Part shown: positions 26,721-36,768 of the stretch, piece after piece
Layout of the letters: each line of letters opens with the position of its first letter
Numbering within the stretch: position 1 is the first letter of the stretch
Assembly: GCF_000025325.1 (NCBI RefSeq)
Contig: NC_013743.1
Span: 2,852,001 to 2,916,000, forward strand
Direction: 5' to 3'
Length of the DNA: 64,000 bases
Origin: Haloterrigena turkmenica DSM 5511
GTDB taxonomy: Archaea; Halobacteriota; Halobacteria; Halobacteriales; Natrialbaceae
Position numbers and translations under genes: made by a program
The notes under the pieces: generated by a model
Seen by the model: the letters and a program-made list of their open reading frames with translations, nothing else
What the model was told of the DNA's origin: nothing
The model's database searches: none

Positions 26721-27557
26721 ATGAACGACCTCGCCGATCGGGAGTGGCGGCTGATCCGAGACGAGCCCCGCGAGGGAGCCGTCCAGATGTCCCTCGAAGA
26801 AATCGCGGCGCAAACGGCTCTCGAGGACGACCTGCGGACGGTCCGGGTTTACTCGTGGGAGCCGAGCACGCTGTCGCTGGGGTACCGACAGGACGCCGAC
26901 ACGGTCGACTGGGCGTACTGCGAGCACGAGGGAATCGACGTCACCCGCCGCCAGACCGGCGGCGGCGGGATCTACCACGATCGGTACGCGGACATCTCCT
27001 ATACGATCGTCGCGCCCGCCGAGGAGGTGCCCGGCGACCTGATGGACTGCTACGAACTGTTCTGCGAGCCGGTCCTCGAGGGGCTCCGCGAGATGGGCGT
27101 CGACGCCGACTTCGCCGCGGTCGAGCAGGCGTCGATCTACCAGCCCTCCTGCTACCTGCGGGATATCAACCCGGCTCACGACGTCGTTGCGCCGGCCAGC
27201 GCGGACGCGGAGGCGAAGAAGATCAGCGGCAACGCCCAGTACCGCCAGCGCGACGTCGTCATCCAGCACGGCTCGATCAGCTACGACCTCGAGCCCGAGC
27301 GCCACGTCGGCGTCTTCGAGACCGATCTTGAGCCCGAGACCTTCACGGATCGCGTGACGAGCGTCCGCGAGCAGGCGGGGATCGGCCGCGAGCAGGCCGT
27401 CGAGACGCTGGCAACGGCGCTGGGGGAGTGGTGTGACGCCGACGAATCGACGTGGCGCGAGACGGAACTCGAGGCGGCCCGCAACCTCGCTGATCGGAAG
27501 TTCGGCGCGGACGCGTGGGTCCGGAATCGAGAGGTGCTGGAAGCGGACGGCGAGTGA
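26721..27557 (+). CDS. lplA: Lipoate-protein ligase A family protein
   Basis: A 278-residue BPL/LplA-family ligase. The lipoyl-AMP-binding motif RRQTGGGGIYHD (about residues 75-86) and the conserved lysine in AKKISGNAQYRQ (about residue 156) are intact. It would attach lipoate to E2 and GcvH proteins. Relatives also include octanoyltransferases, so substrate preference is not certain. It lies divergent from the ABC importer, about 175 bp away. Confidence 0.9.
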   Translation: MNDLADREWRLIRDEPREGAVQMSLEEIAAQTALEDDLRTVRVYSWEPSTLSLGYRQDADTVDWAYCEHEGIDVTRRQTGGGGIYHDRYADISYTIVAPAEEVPGDLMDCYELFCEPVLEGLREMGVDADFAAVEQASIYQPSCYLRDINPAHDVVAPASADAEAKKISGNAQYRQRDVVIQHGSISYDLEPERHVGVFETDLEPETFTDRVTSVREQAGIGREQAVETLATALGEWCDADESTWRETELEAARNLADRKFGADAWVRNREVLEADGE

Positions 27558-27617
27558 CTGCGAGGAACGGATCAGTTGCGAAGCAGCGCGGATCGGTCGC
27601 CGCGTCGGCCGTGGCCC

Positions 27618-27896
27618 TCAGTTGGCGATGGCCTTCCAGCTCCAGCCGGCGAGGATGATCAGGACGAACGCCATGGCGAAGAACACGCCCCACTGCGTGG
27701 CTCCGGAGTCGGCGATGGGGGCGAAGATATCGACCAGCCCGGTTGCCTGCATCGCGCCGAGGACGAGCAGCCACAGGCCCAGGATCGAGACGACCGCGAT
27801 CCCGATCCAGTTGCGGGTCATCCGCTTCGTCTCCGACTCGGCCTCCGCCTTCGAGGTCGTCGGCTTCTCCGTCGGCTCTCGATCCGGTTCGGACAT
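27618..27896 (-). CDS. Small two-helix membrane protein
   Basis: A 92-residue protein with a charged N-terminus (MSEPDREPTEKPTTSKAEAE) and two hydrophobic segments at about residues 29-50 and 65-86 (TQWGVFFAMAFVLIILAGW). Such proteins are common in haloarchaea and uncharacterised. The ATG at 27896 is chosen; an ORF extension of five codons has weaker character. It lies between lplA (convergent) and the methyltransferase gene. Confidence 0.72.
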   Translation of the reverse strand: MSEPDREPTEKPTTSKAEAESETKRMTRNWIGIAVVSILGLWLLVLGAMQATGLVDIFAPIADSGATQWGVFFAMAFVLIILAGWSWKAIAN

Positions 27897-28019
27897 AGTG
27901 GCGCCTACCACGGACGCGCGGGAAACGGTTCCACCTGCAGGATCCGGGGTTCGATCGGGGCCGCCGAAATCGACGTCCGGACCGTCTCGAGGTGAATCAA
28001 GCGATTACAGCGGGACGAA

Positions 28020-28706
28020 TCATCCGAGAACGTCGTTCTCCCGTCGGCGCAGCGTGCCCCGGACGACCGGCGTCGCCGGAAAGACGCTGACATCGACGCG
28101 ATCGATCTCCTCGACGGCCAGCGCTTCGTGGCCGACGAAGCGCGCGACCGTGTCGCGGGTGAGGTGACAGCCTCCCGCGACACGCTTCCAGACGGGATCG
28201 AGCAGTTTCTGCCCGGTCCCGCGCCAGCCGTCGGCGCCGACGTGCTCGAGAAAACGGAACTCGCCGCCCGGTTTCAGCACGCGGACGACCTCCTCGAGGG
28301 CCGCGTCGGGATCTTGGACGGTACAGAAGACGACGCCGGCGAGGACGACGTCGAAGCTGTCGTCGGGGTAGGGCAGCGACTCGGCGCGGGCGTCCCGGAG
28401 GTCGACCGCGAGTCCCGAATCGCGAGCGGCCTCGACCGCCCGCTTGCGCATGTGCGGATCGGGTTCGATGGCGTGGTACTCGAGGTCCCCGCTCGCGCCC
28501 TCGACGACGTACGGGAACATGTGGCCGGTGCCACAGCCCAGTTCGAGCGCGCGCCCCGAGAGGTCGCGCGCCAGATACGTGCGCTGGGCCTCGAATGCCT
28601 CGGGTTCCGGGAGGTGGTCGTAGCACGCGGCGAAGAACGGGTGGTCGACGTCGTGGTCGTGGCGATGCTCCGGCCGCGTCGCGGAGTCGGGGCTCGAGTC
28701 GGACAT
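28020..28706 (-). CDS. Class I SAM-dependent methyltransferase
   Basis: A 228-residue Rossmann-fold methyltransferase. Motif I is ALELGCGTGHMFPYV, motif II/III AIEPDPHMRKRA and RDARAESLPYPDDSFDVVL, and post-I is VLKPGGEFRFLEHVG. The pattern resembles UbiE/thiol methyltransferase-like proteins; the acceptor is unknown. The ATG at 28706 starts an acidic His-containing N-terminus. It follows nnrD on the same strand after 65 bp and may be cotranscribed. Confidence 0.88.
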   Translation of the reverse strand: MSDSSPDSATRPEHRHDHDVDHPFFAACYDHLPEPEAFEAQRTYLARDLSGRALELGCGTGHMFPYVVEGASGDLEYHAIEPDPHMRKRAVEAARDSGLAVDLRDARAESLPYPDDSFDVVLAGVVFCTVQDPDAALEEVVRVLKPGGEFRFLEHVGADGWRGTGQKLLDPVWKRVAGGCHLTRDTVARFVGHEALAVEEIDRVDVSVFPATPVVRGTLRRRENDVLG

Positions 28707-28771
28707 CTCACTCGAGGTGACGACGGACTGAGGTGTAATGGTTTCCCGTGGCAGGAGTGTTCGATCGCGTC

Positions 28772-29545
28772 TCAGCGAATCGTGTCCGGAATGCGCTCGA
28801 TCACGTCGGTCGCGACGACGCCCGGCCCGTGGTTGGCGGTCGCCAGTTCGCCGGTCTTGCCGAGGATCCACGCGCCCAGTTCGGCCGCCTCGCGCCGATC
28901 CATCCCCTGTCCGAGCAGCGAGGCGACGATGCCGACCATCGTGTCGCCGGTCCCGGCGACGGTCATCGCCGACGTCCCCGTCTCGTTTTCGAGCCGCTCG
29001 CCGTCGGCGACGATCTCGTCGACGTCGCCGGTCAGGGTGATGACGGCGCCGGTCTCCTCCGAGAACGCCTCGAGCGAGCCGTACTCGTCGCGGATCGGCC
29101 CGACCTCCGCGCCGCTGGGCGTGAGCACGGCGTTCGAGAGGTCGGCATCGAGCGACGGCTCGAGGGCGAGGGCGTCGACGACCATCGGGACGTCGATAGT
29201 GTCGATCGCCTCGCAGACGGCCTGGGGATCGGCGTCGACGAGTCCAGGGCCGATCACAAGCGCGTCGGCCCACTCGCTCATCTCGCGGGTGCGCTCGACC
29301 GCGCTCTCCTCGAACTGTTCGCCCGCGTAGCGGTCGACCAGCAGGTTCGGATCCTGTCCCGCGACGATCTCGTAGATCGGATCGGCGACGAGCGCCCGGA
29401 CGTGGTCGGAACCGGTCCGCAGCGCCGCGCGACCGACGAGCGCCGGCTGGTTGGGGTACTCGATCGCCCCGGCGACGATACCGATCCGGCCGTTATCGAT
29501 CTCTTCTTCGGAGATGTTCGAGAGCGTTCGCTGGAGCCGTCCCAT
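28772..29545 (-). CDS. nnrD: ADP-dependent NAD(P)H-hydrate dehydratase
   Basis: A 257-residue ribokinase-like protein that repairs hydrated NADH/NADPH. Diagnostic features are RIGIVAGAIEYPNQPALVGRAA near the start and the C-terminal AGTGDTMVGIVASLL loop, plus VLTPSGAEVGPI in the middle. In many organisms the epimerase NnrE is fused at the N-terminus; this is the stand-alone dehydratase part, with no NnrE gene nearby. The ATG at 29545 begins MGRLQRTL. Confidence 0.88.
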   Translation of the reverse strand: MGRLQRTLSNISEEEIDNGRIGIVAGAIEYPNQPALVGRAALRTGSDHVRALVADPIYEIVAGQDPNLLVDRYAGEQFEESAVERTREMSEWADALVIGPGLVDADPQAVCEAIDTIDVPMVVDALALEPSLDADLSNAVLTPSGAEVGPIRDEYGSLEAFSEETGAVITLTGDVDEIVADGERLENETGTSAMTVAGTGDTMVGIVASLLGQGMDRREAAELGAWILGKTGELATANHGPGVVATDVIERIPDTIR

Positions 29546-29670
29546 ACCGCACCTCCAAAAGCGGGACGGGTAGCCGTTCGGCAGGCGAGTTCCGGTCGTA
29601 TACGGACACGGCTGTCGGTTCGGAGTCAGCCGCGATTCGGTATCCGACACTACGACCTCGAGCGTTCTGC

Positions 29671-29804
29671 TACGACTGGCAACGGGAATTACCACGCCCT
29701 CCCCAGCCGATTCGTTCGTTCCTTCCAGTCACTCGCTCATCCCTCGCGCGGTATCGACGACGCACTCTCGCAGAGGCTCGAGCGCGTCTTCAGCGCGCGC
29801 CACC
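29671..29804 (-). repeat. Dispersed intergenic repeat, copy C
   Basis: On the minus strand this 134-base segment begins GGTGGCGCGCGCTG, contains GCGAGGGATGAGCGA and AATCGGCTGGGGAGGG, and ends in GTTGCCA. Copy B (38519-38652) has the same landmarks in the same order and the same length. It fills most of the gap between nnrD and the phosphoribosyltransferase gene, where no gene is seen. Confidence 0.72.
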
Positions 29805-29882
29805 GCAGGCGGTCTCCTCACCGCCGTCGATCCCGTCGTGTGCCACACCAAGGCATAGTATATGGCCGTCGTAGCGAGTCGT

Positions 29883-30512
29883 ATGTTCGACGACAGAACC
29901 GACGCCGGCGAACGGCTCGCGGCCGACCTCGAGTCCCGCGGCCTCGAGGCCGACGTCGTCCTCGGGATTCCCCGCGGCGCCTTGCCCGTCGCGCGACCGG
30001 TCGCGGACGCGCTCGAGGCCGACCTCGACGTGGTGGTCGCCCGGAAGTTGGGCGCACCGAACAACCCCGAACTGGCGATCGGCGCAGTGGCAAGCGACGG
30101 CAGCGTCTGGTACAACGACGACCTCCTCGAGCGACTCGGCGTCTCTGAGGACTACCGCGAAGAGATCCGCGGGGCGGAGGCCGAAAACGCCGCGGAGAAG
30201 GCCGACCGATACCGTCCGTCAGATCGATCTGGACTGCCCGATCTCGAGGGGAAACGCGTGGTCGTCGTCGACGACGGCGTCGCGACCGGCGCGACGGCGA
30301 CGGCCTGTCTCCGGCAGGTCCGAGCGGCCGGCGCTGAGTACGTCGTGCTGGCGGTCCCGGTCGGGTCGCCCCGCGGCGTCGCCGACTTAGAGAGCGAGGC
30401 CGACGAGGTGATCGCCCTCGAGACGCCCGAGTCGTTCCGCGCGGTCGGCCAGTTCTACCGCGAGTTCGGCCAGGTGACCGACGAGGAAGCGATGGCGTAC
30501 CTCGAACGCTGA
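29883..30512 (+). CDS. Phosphoribosyltransferase family protein
   Basis: A 209-residue type I PRTase-fold protein. The PRPP-binding loop is VVVVDDGVATGATATACLR (about residues 122-140), and the N-terminal MFDDRTDAGERLA with VLGIPRGALPVA matches the stand-alone group often annotated as predicted phosphoribosyltransferases. The substrate is unknown. A TATA-like ATAGTATATG directly upstream suggests a leaderless transcript. It converges with the TraB gene (7 bp apart). Confidence 0.88.
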   Translation: MFDDRTDAGERLAADLESRGLEADVVLGIPRGALPVARPVADALEADLDVVVARKLGAPNNPELAIGAVASDGSVWYNDDLLERLGVSEDYREEIRGAEAENAAEKADRYRPSDRSGLPDLEGKRVVVVDDGVATGATATACLRQVRAAGAEYVVLAVPVGSPRGVADLESEADEVIALETPESFRAVGQFYREFGQVTDEEAMAYLER

Positions 30513-30519
30513 GAAGCCG

Positions 30520-31317
30520 TCAGTCGATCGGGATCCGAGTGACGCTCCGGGAGGGCGAGCGGATCGGCACGGTCGCATTCGCGTCGATTCCCCGGAACTC
30601 GGTCTCCGCCGACTCGAGCGAGTCCGCGTCGCGGTCTCGCGCCTCGAGGTCCTCGAGCGTCCGTTTGATACCCAGATGGTGGCCTGCGCCGACGACGGCG
30701 ACGACGTCGTGGCCCTCGCTGCGGAGCGCGTGGAGCCGCCGGCCCATCGATCGGTCGCGGCGGTCGATCATGATCTCGGTCAGTTCCGGGAGGAGCAGCC
30801 GCATCTGTTCGATCGCCGGCTGCACGTCCTCGCCGCTAGTGATGTCCTCGAACGACGTCGTCAACAGCTCGAGCTGTTTTGCCTGTTGGTCCGGCCCCAT
30901 CCGCTGGGTGCGGGCGAACAGTTTCGGGAGCAGCTCCGGTCCGACCCGGTCGGCGAGCGCGGAGAGCGTCTCCGCGATCGGATCGTCGATCAGCGCGACG
31001 TCTATGTCCAGTTCGGCCGCGGTCTCGACGGCCGCCTCCATGTCGGTCTGACCGGGATCGAGCCCGTACAGTCGGACGACCGTCCGCTGGATCGCCTGCA
31101 GAACGGTGTAGGCGGCCGCCGTCGCCGGCGGCAACTCCCGAGCCAGTTCGAGGGGACTGCGGCCGCTTCGCTCCTCGAGGCGGTCGTACCGCCGGTCGTC
31201 GAGTTCGACGGCGACGACGTCGGGCTCGGTCTCGCGGATCGTCGACCGGACTCGACGCCGATGGGTCGGCGAGAAGTGGACGCTCGGAACGATCGTGATG
31301 GTTCCCTGGGCGGACAT
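30520..31317 (-). CDS. TraB-domain protein
   Basis: A 265-residue protein of the TraB/PrgY (Tiki-related) family. Typical elements are VPSVHFSPTHRRRV at the start, DVVAVELDDRRYDRL, and the late VVAVVGAGHHLGIKRTL with conserved glycine and histidines. TraB-domain proteins are putative metalloproteases or pheromone-shutdown proteins; archaeal roles are untested. There is no clear C-terminal membrane region, unlike longer family members. The ATG at 31317 is preferred over an upstream ORF extension. Confidence 0.85.
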   Translation of the reverse strand: MSAQGTITIVPSVHFSPTHRRRVRSTIRETEPDVVAVELDDRRYDRLEERSGRSPLELARELPPATAAAYTVLQAIQRTVVRLYGLDPGQTDMEAAVETAAELDIDVALIDDPIAETLSALADRVGPELLPKLFARTQRMGPDQQAKQLELLTTSFEDITSGEDVQPAIEQMRLLLPELTEIMIDRRDRSMGRRLHALRSEGHDVVAVVGAGHHLGIKRTLEDLEARDRDADSLESAETEFRGIDANATVPIRSPSRSVTRIPID

Positions 31318-31443
31318 GCTCGTCGTGGTACGCTCGCCACGGCCTTGAAACGGTGACCCGACCGCGCCGGGCGGTCCGGACTGGGAGAGCAAACCGTCGC
31401 TCGGCGGGAACTGCTATGCGAACGACGCGCGGTGGATCCGCCG

Positions 31444-32769
31444 CTAGGGCCAGAGCCCGCGAACCTCGTGGGCCTCGGCGACCCGCGAGAGCGCCACGAC
31501 GTAGGCCGCGTCGCGCCACGTGAGGTCCTTCGCCTCGACCTCGTCGCGGACGGCCGACCAGGCGTCGACCATCTCGGTCTCGAGTTCCTCGTGGACGCGC
31601 TCGAGGCTCCACGCGCGGCGGTTGATGTCCTGGAGCCACTCGAAGTACGAGACGGTGACGCCGCCCGCGTTGGCGAGGATGTCGGGGACGACGTGGGTCC
31701 CACACTCCTCGAGAATAGCGGCGGCGGCGAACGTGGTCGGGCCGTTGGCGCCCTCGACGACGATATCGGCCGCGATCGCGTCGGCGTTGTCGGCGGTGAT
31801 GACGTTGCCGACGGCCGCCGGGATCAGCACGTCGACGTCGAGTTCCAGCAGTTCCTCGTTCGAGAGTCGGTCGACGTCGGCGTCGGGATCGAGGTCGGCC
31901 GCGTAGCTGGTGACCGCCTCGGGCTCCTCGTCGTGGGACGGGATGTCGGCGACATCGATGCCGTCGGGGTCGTAGACGGCGCCGTTGACGTCTGAGACGG
32001 CGACTACGGTCGCGCCCCAGTCTTCAAGCAGGCGCGCCGCGTTGGCGCCGACGCTGCCGAATCCCTGCACGGCGACGGTCGTCTCCTCGAGCGGATAGCC
32101 GTAGTAGTCGCAGGTCTCGCGGGTGACGATAGCGACGCTGCGGCCCGGGGCCTCCTCGCGGCCGTGGGAGCCGCCGACGACGGGGGGTTTGCCCGTGACG
32201 ACGCCGGGAATGGTCTCGCCCTCCTGCATGCTGTAGGCGTCCATCAGCCAGGCCATCGTCTCCGGACCGGTCCCCATGTCGGGCGCCGGAATGTCCGTCG
32301 TCGGACCGATCACGTCGCGGATCTCCTGTGCGAATCGGCGGGTGAGCCGTTCGGTCTCTTCGTCGGATAGGGACTTGGGGTCGACCACGACGCCGCCCTT
32401 CGCGCCGCCGAAGGGGAGGTCCATCACGGCGCACTTCCAGGTCATCCACATCGAGAGGCCGACGCACTCGTCGCGCGTGACCTCAGGATGGTACCGGAGC
32501 CCGCCCTTGTACGGCCCGCGCACACTATCGTGCTGGGCGCGGTAGCCGGTGAAAACGTCGACGCTCCCGTCCTCGCGCTCGAGCGGAACGGCCACCTCGT
32601 GGACCGCCGCGGGGTGTTTGAGTCGCTCGAGGACGGCGTCGTCGATCTCGAGATGGGTCGCGGCGCGATCGAGTTGTCTGCGCGCGGTCTCGAGGGCGGT
32701 TTCGGGTTCGGTCGACTCGACCGGGCGGTGCTCCTCGGCGGGTACCGTCGACTGCTGATTCGAAGCCAT
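31444..32769 (-). CDS. gdhB: Glutamate dehydrogenase
   Basis: A 441-residue hexameric-type Glu dehydrogenase interconverting glutamate and 2-oxoglutarate plus ammonia. The substrate-binding region [10 protein letters not shown], catalytic lysine in [13 protein letters not shown], and dinucleotide motif [15 protein letters not shown] are clear; EGANGPTT is also present. The length is standard and it matches haloarchaeal GdhB. The enzyme links nitrogen assimilation with the 2-oxoglutarate node. It is probably monocistronic. Confidence 0.96.
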   Translation of the reverse strand: MASNQQSTVPAEEHRPVESTEPETALETARRQLDRAATHLEIDDAVLERLKHPAAVHEVAVPLEREDGSVDVFTGYRAQHDSVRGPYKGGLRYHPEVTRDECVGLSMWMTWKCAVMDLPFGGAKGGVVVDPKSLSDEETERLTRRFAQEIRDVIGPTTDIPAPDMGTGPETMAWLMDAYSMQEGETIPGVVTGKPPVVGGSHGREEAPGRSVAIVTRETCDYYGYPLEETTVAVQGFGSVGANAARLLEDWGATVVAVSDVNGAVYDPDGIDVADIPSHDEEPEAVTSYAADLDPDADVDRLSNEELLELDVDVLIPAAVGNVITADNADAIAADIVVEGANGPTTFAAAAILEECGTHVVPDILANAGGVTVSYFEWLQDINRRAWSLERVHEELETEMVDAWSAVRDEVEAKDLTWRDAAYVVALSRVAEAHEVRGLWP

Positions 32770-32785
32770 GGAGTCGGAACGGGGG

Positions 32786-32926
32786 TTATTCGATCGGTGT
32801 GCCGCGATTACGCATGTCGCTACCGCAGTCGGGACAGGTCGTCCCCGTAGTCGCGTGAACGACGGTTCCGCAGTCGAAGCACTCGTAGGTCGATTCCTCG
32901 TCGGGGGTGTATGGAGCGTCTTTCAT
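32786..32926 (-). CDS. Rubrerythrin-like zinc-ribbon microprotein
   Basis: A 46-residue protein, [17 protein letters not shown]..., with two CxxC pairs (CFDC and CPDC) that make a rubredoxin-like zinc knuckle. It is a conserved haloarchaeal small protein seen next to many different genes. The ATG at 32926 follows family starts; a longer ORF adds an unrelated hydrophobic stretch. It lies 16 bp upstream of gdhB on the same strand and may be cotranscribed. Confidence 0.85.
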   Translation of the reverse strand: MKDAPYTPDEESTYECFDCGTVVHATTGTTCPDCGSDMRNRGTPIE

Positions 32927-33017
32927 GGAGAGATCGGTCACAGCACTTAGGAATAATAAGGATATTAGGATAGGCATATTCGTAGGATAGCTAGCGTCGA
33001 CGATCAATTGGGGTTCA

Positions 33018-35993
33018 CTATTCAACCCCCAGTGCAGCGTTTGCCGGAAGTCCGAGCTCGTCGAACAGGAGGACGAAGAGTTTCCGCTGGACCGCCCGCA
33101 CGTGGCGATAGAACGCGGCCGAGGAGATGCCGAGCGCGTCGGCCATTTCCTCGCCTGACTGCTCCCGGGGCGACTCGAAGTAGCCCCCGTAGTAGGCCAG
33201 TTGGACGACCTCGAGCTGTCGCTCGGTCAGTCGCTCGCGCAGTTCGCTTCGGAGGTCGCGCGCGGTCGTTCTGTCGACGGTCCGCTTGGCGCGGAGTTCG
33301 ACGTCGTCGAGCGCGTTCGAGACGACGTCGACGCTGTTGCCCGCGTCGACGGTCGGCGGCACGTCGACGACGATGCGCGCACCGTCGGGGGACGCCTCCA
33401 CGCTGCGGAGCACGACGCCGTGATCCGCGAGGCGCAGCGCCAGAAACGGCGGCGCCAGTTCGAGCAGGACCGTCCCGCCGCGACCGTCCGTGGCCTCGGC
33501 CTCGTCGTCGCCGGCGCCGACCGCTCGAGCGTTCTCGACGGCGACGAGATCGGCGGCCGCGTCCGCGACGGCCTCGCCCGACGCGCCCTCGACGGTCGCG
33601 AACACCGCGGCGCCGTCCTCGTGGAGGCGGACGCCGCCGTCGAACGAGAGGACGCAGTCGGCTCGCCGGGCCAACCGGGAGAAGACGAAGCTCTCGTCGC
33701 CGACGTCGAACTCGAGGCGGGTCCGGGAGTCCGTCAGCAGCGCCCGTTTGCGCTCGACGGCGGCGATGGCGGAGGCGATCGTCTCGCCCAGTTCCGCGAG
33801 GACGCTCCGCGTGACCTCGTCGAAGGCGTCGGGGCGGTCCGCGTAGACGGCCAGCACGCCGTAGGTGAACTCGTCGTAGGCCAGCGGCACGCCCGCGACG
33901 GACTGGTACTCCCGCGAGAGCGCCGCCGAGCGCCACGACTCCTCGCGGAGTCGGTCGGCGACGTTGGAGACGACCGTCACCTCGCCGTCGGCCGCCGCGC
34001 GGGCCGCGGGTTCGGTCGCCTCCGAAAGCGAGAGCGAGACGCCGTCGAGGTAGTCCCGGCCGCGGCCGGTCCCGTCGTGGGTGCTCGGCTCGAGTCGCTC
34101 GCCCGGCGCGTCGGTCGTCCCGATCCAGGCGAACGCGAACCGGTCGGCGGCGGTCAGTCGCTCGCAGACGGCGGTCTCGATCTCCTCGCGGGTCTCGGCC
34201 CGGACCAGCGCCGCGTCGATCTCGCGGATGATCTCGTTGATCCGATCGAGCCGCGTGAGCCGTCGGTTCTGACGCTTGAGTTCCCGGTCGCGCTCGCGGA
34301 GGGACCGCTCTCGTTCGACGCGGTCGAGGGCGGCCTCGGCCGTCGCCGCCAGCAGATCGGTCAGTTCGCGGTCGACGTCGTCGAACGCGTCGCGCTCCGA
34401 CGAGCCCGCGAGGAAGACGCCGTGATCGCCCAGCGGGACGACCGCTGCGCCCCTGATATCGGTCGCCGGATCCGCCAGCGCCTCGGCGTCGCGGACGTCC
34501 GCGAAGAATCGGGACTCGCCGTCAACGAAGGCCCGTCCCGAGACGCTGTCCTCGCCGACCGAATGCCGCGAGAGCGGCCCGTGGAGGCGATCCATCCCGG
34601 GCGAGGCGGCGACCGGCTCGAGGACGTTTTCCTCGTCGTCGAAGAGGTAGACGCCACTGGCCTCGAGGCCGAGCACGTCGGCGGCGTCGGCCGCCACGAG
34701 GTCGGCGATCTCGCGGTCGCTCTCGGCGTAAAGCAGTTCGCGTGCGGTCCGGTGGAGCGCGGTCAGGGCCTCCTCGCGACGTTTGCGCGTCGTGACGTCG
34801 CGACAGCTGTAGAGGGTCGTCCCGCCCTGGATCGATACTTCGCGGGCATTGACCAGCAACGCGTGCTCGCGGCCGGCCCGGTCAGTGGCCGTACACTCGA
34901 TGTTGGTGAGCACGCCCTCCCGCTCCAGCTCCTCGCGGTCGAAGAGGTCCGACCCCAGGAGCTCGTCGATCGTCCCCATCTCGTAGATCTCCTCGTCGGT
35001 GTAGCCGAAGATGAAGTGGACGTTCGGACAGACGTAGGTGAACGCGCCCTCGTCGTCCGTGATGAGGACGGTGTCGGTCATGTTGTTCAGCGTCACCCGG
35101 TGGAGCTCCTCCGACTCGCGCAGCTCCCGCTCGAGTCGGGCCCGTTCGGTGACGTCGTTCGCCCGCGCGAGCAGGGAGACGACGGTCCCCGACTCGTCGC
35201 GAACGGGTCGGACCGTCACCTCGAGCGTGTGCGGGTCGTCGATCGCACCGTCGCCGGACCCGGTTTCGGTGTCGACGCCGGCGTCCGCACCCGCACCGTT
35301 CGTCCGCGCCCGGCGGTCGAGTTCGAGGGTCACCTCGCGGTGGACGACCGTCCCGTTCGCCGCTCGGTCGACTGCGGTCCGGATCGTCGATCGGTCCTCC
35401 TCGAGGCGGTTCCACAGCGGGAGATCCGTGAACGACTCCCCGCGAACGTCGGTCCCGGCCGCCTCGAGCGTTCCGCGCGCCTCGAGCGCGCGCTCGTTAG
35501 CCCGACGCACTCGCCCGTCGATCTCCAGCACCCACGCGTACGTCTCGGGGTCGTCGAACACCGCGCCGAACTGGCGGGCACGCTCGCGGCGCTCGCGTTG
35601 ACCCCGGCCCGCCTCGATCGCCCGTTCGACGGCCGTCTCGAGGGTCGAGGCGTCGCGATCGGCCGGGACGTACTCCGTGACGCCCGCGGCGATCGCGTCG
35701 CCGGCGAGGCTCTCGCCGCCATTGCCCTCGCGGGGCGCGAGGACGATCGGAACGTCCGGATCGCGGTCGCGGATCCGTTCGACGAGTTCGAGGCCGGTGG
35801 CGTCGGCCACCGACTGGGGCGTCAGGACGCAGTCGACCGACTCCGTCTCGAGCGCCTCGAGGGCCGCCGTCGCGCTCGAGACCCTCTCCTCGCTCCGTCG
35901 CGAGTCGAACGAGTCGAGGAGCGACGCCGGGTCCGCTCCGGACGGTTCGACGACGAGTACGGTTCCGCCGTCGTCGATTCCTGCGGTAACCAT
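33018..35993 (-). CDS. Multi-domain sensor regulator (receiver-like, PAS, GAF, Bat HTH)
   Basis: A 991-residue regulator. In order: a receiver-like domain (residues 1-120) whose acidic pocket looks degenerate, one or two PAS domains (about 130-290 and 300-420, the latter with TVLITDDEGAFTYVCPN), two GAF domains (about 440-590 and 610-790), a bacterio-opsin-activator sensor region, and a C-terminal HTH (LTERQLEVVQLAYYGGYFESPREQS). There is no histidine-kinase domain, so sensing and DNA binding are in one chain. The ATG at 35993 is used; upstream frame is a shadow. Targets and signal are unknown. It is divergent from the ERCC4-domain gene. Confidence 0.88.
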   Translation of the reverse strand: MVTAGIDDGGTVLVVEPSGADPASLLDSFDSRRSEERVSSATAALEALETESVDCVLTPQSVADATGLELVERIRDRDPDVPIVLAPREGNGGESLAGDAIAAGVTEYVPADRDASTLETAVERAIEAGRGQRERRERARQFGAVFDDPETYAWVLEIDGRVRRANERALEARGTLEAAGTDVRGESFTDLPLWNRLEEDRSTIRTAVDRAANGTVVHREVTLELDRRARTNGAGADAGVDTETGSGDGAIDDPHTLEVTVRPVRDESGTVVSLLARANDVTERARLERELRESEELHRVTLNNMTDTVLITDDEGAFTYVCPNVHFIFGYTDEEIYEMGTIDELLGSDLFDREELEREGVLTNIECTATDRAGREHALLVNAREVSIQGGTTLYSCRDVTTRKRREEALTALHRTARELLYAESDREIADLVAADAADVLGLEASGVYLFDDEENVLEPVAASPGMDRLHGPLSRHSVGEDSVSGRAFVDGESRFFADVRDAEALADPATDIRGAAVVPLGDHGVFLAGSSERDAFDDVDRELTDLLAATAEAALDRVERERSLRERDRELKRQNRRLTRLDRINEIIREIDAALVRAETREEIETAVCERLTAADRFAFAWIGTTDAPGERLEPSTHDGTGRGRDYLDGVSLSLSEATEPAARAAADGEVTVVSNVADRLREESWRSAALSREYQSVAGVPLAYDEFTYGVLAVYADRPDAFDEVTRSVLAELGETIASAIAAVERKRALLTDSRTRLEFDVGDESFVFSRLARRADCVLSFDGGVRLHEDGAAVFATVEGASGEAVADAAADLVAVENARAVGAGDDEAEATDGRGGTVLLELAPPFLALRLADHGVVLRSVEASPDGARIVVDVPPTVDAGNSVDVVSNALDDVELRAKRTVDRTTARDLRSELRERLTERQLEVVQLAYYGGYFESPREQSGEEMADALGISSAAFYRHVRAVQRKLFVLLFDELGLPANAALGVE

Positions 35994-36105
35994 TCGCCGT
36001 ATGTACGGTCTCGAGGTGATAGAACCCATCGCTTCGTCTCTGTTCGCGGGACGACGGTGCCGGCGAACCGATATCCGTACCCGTCTCGAGACCCTGGTAT
36101 CGGCC

Positions 36106-36768
36106 ATGCGCGTCGCCGTCACCGTCGACGATCGGGAACCCGCGGGCCTCGTCGAGGCGGTCCGCGACCATCCCGACGTGACGGAGGTCGTCGTCGACCG
36201 GCTGTCGACCGGCGACCTCGCGATCGATTCGGTCGGCATCGAACGCAAGACCCTGCGGGACTACGTCAACAGCGCGATGGGCCGATCGGGGTCGGATCTC
36301 ACCGATCAGGTCGAGCGCATGGCCGCCGCCTACGACCACTCCTACGTCCTGCTCGAGGGCGACTTCGCCGACCTTGCAACCCTTCGAACGGCGGTCTCCC
36401 CCGAGTCGGTCCGGGGCTCGATGGCCTCGATCACAGCCCGCCACGAGGTGCCGGTCGTCCCCTGTACGGACCGCGCGCACCTCGTCGACTACGCGATCCG
36501 ATTGGGGCGAAAGCACGTCGAGGAGCCCTCGAGTCGTCGGCTCCCGGTCGGCTCCGTTCCAAGCCGTCGCGAACCCACGACCAAGCGCATGTACGGCTGT
36601 ATCGAGGGGATCGGGCCCGAACTCGCCGCGACGCTCTACGAGCGCTACCCCACCGTCGAGTCGCTGCTCGAGGCTTCGCTCGAAGAACTCACCGAGATCG
36701 AGGGGATCGGCGAGCGGCGGGCGCGGACGATCGACGCCGCGTTTCGCGAGGACGGACGCCCGGAGTAA
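36106..36768 (+). CDS. ERCC4-domain nuclease (XPF/Mus81/Hef C-terminal type)
   Basis: A 220-residue nuclease-like protein. The XPF-family catalytic motif is visible as DDREP near the start and GIERKTLRDYV (ERKxxxD, about residue 46). The C-terminal third is a tandem helix-hairpin-helix (IEGIGPELAATLYERY and IEGIGERRARTIDA). It lacks the helicase half of Hef, so it resembles stand-alone archaeal structure-specific endonucleases acting on forks or flaps. The ATG at 36106 starts MRVAVTVDD. Confidence 0.9.
   Translation: MRVAVTVDDREPAGLVEAVRDHPDVTEVVVDRLSTGDLAIDSVGIERKTLRDYVNSAMGRSGSDLTDQVERMAAAYDHSYVLLEGDFADLATLRTAVSPESVRGSMASITARHEVPVVPCTDRAHLVDYAIRLGRKHVEEPSSRRLPVGSVPSRREPTTKRMYGCIEGIGPELAATLYERYPTVESLLEASLEELTEIEGIGERRARTIDAAFREDGRPE

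Noticed and set aside
28020-29273. A 417-residue methyltransferase with a long N-terminal extension
   Set aside because: The extension is a shadow of nnrD; the methyltransferase domain begins at the ATG at 28706.
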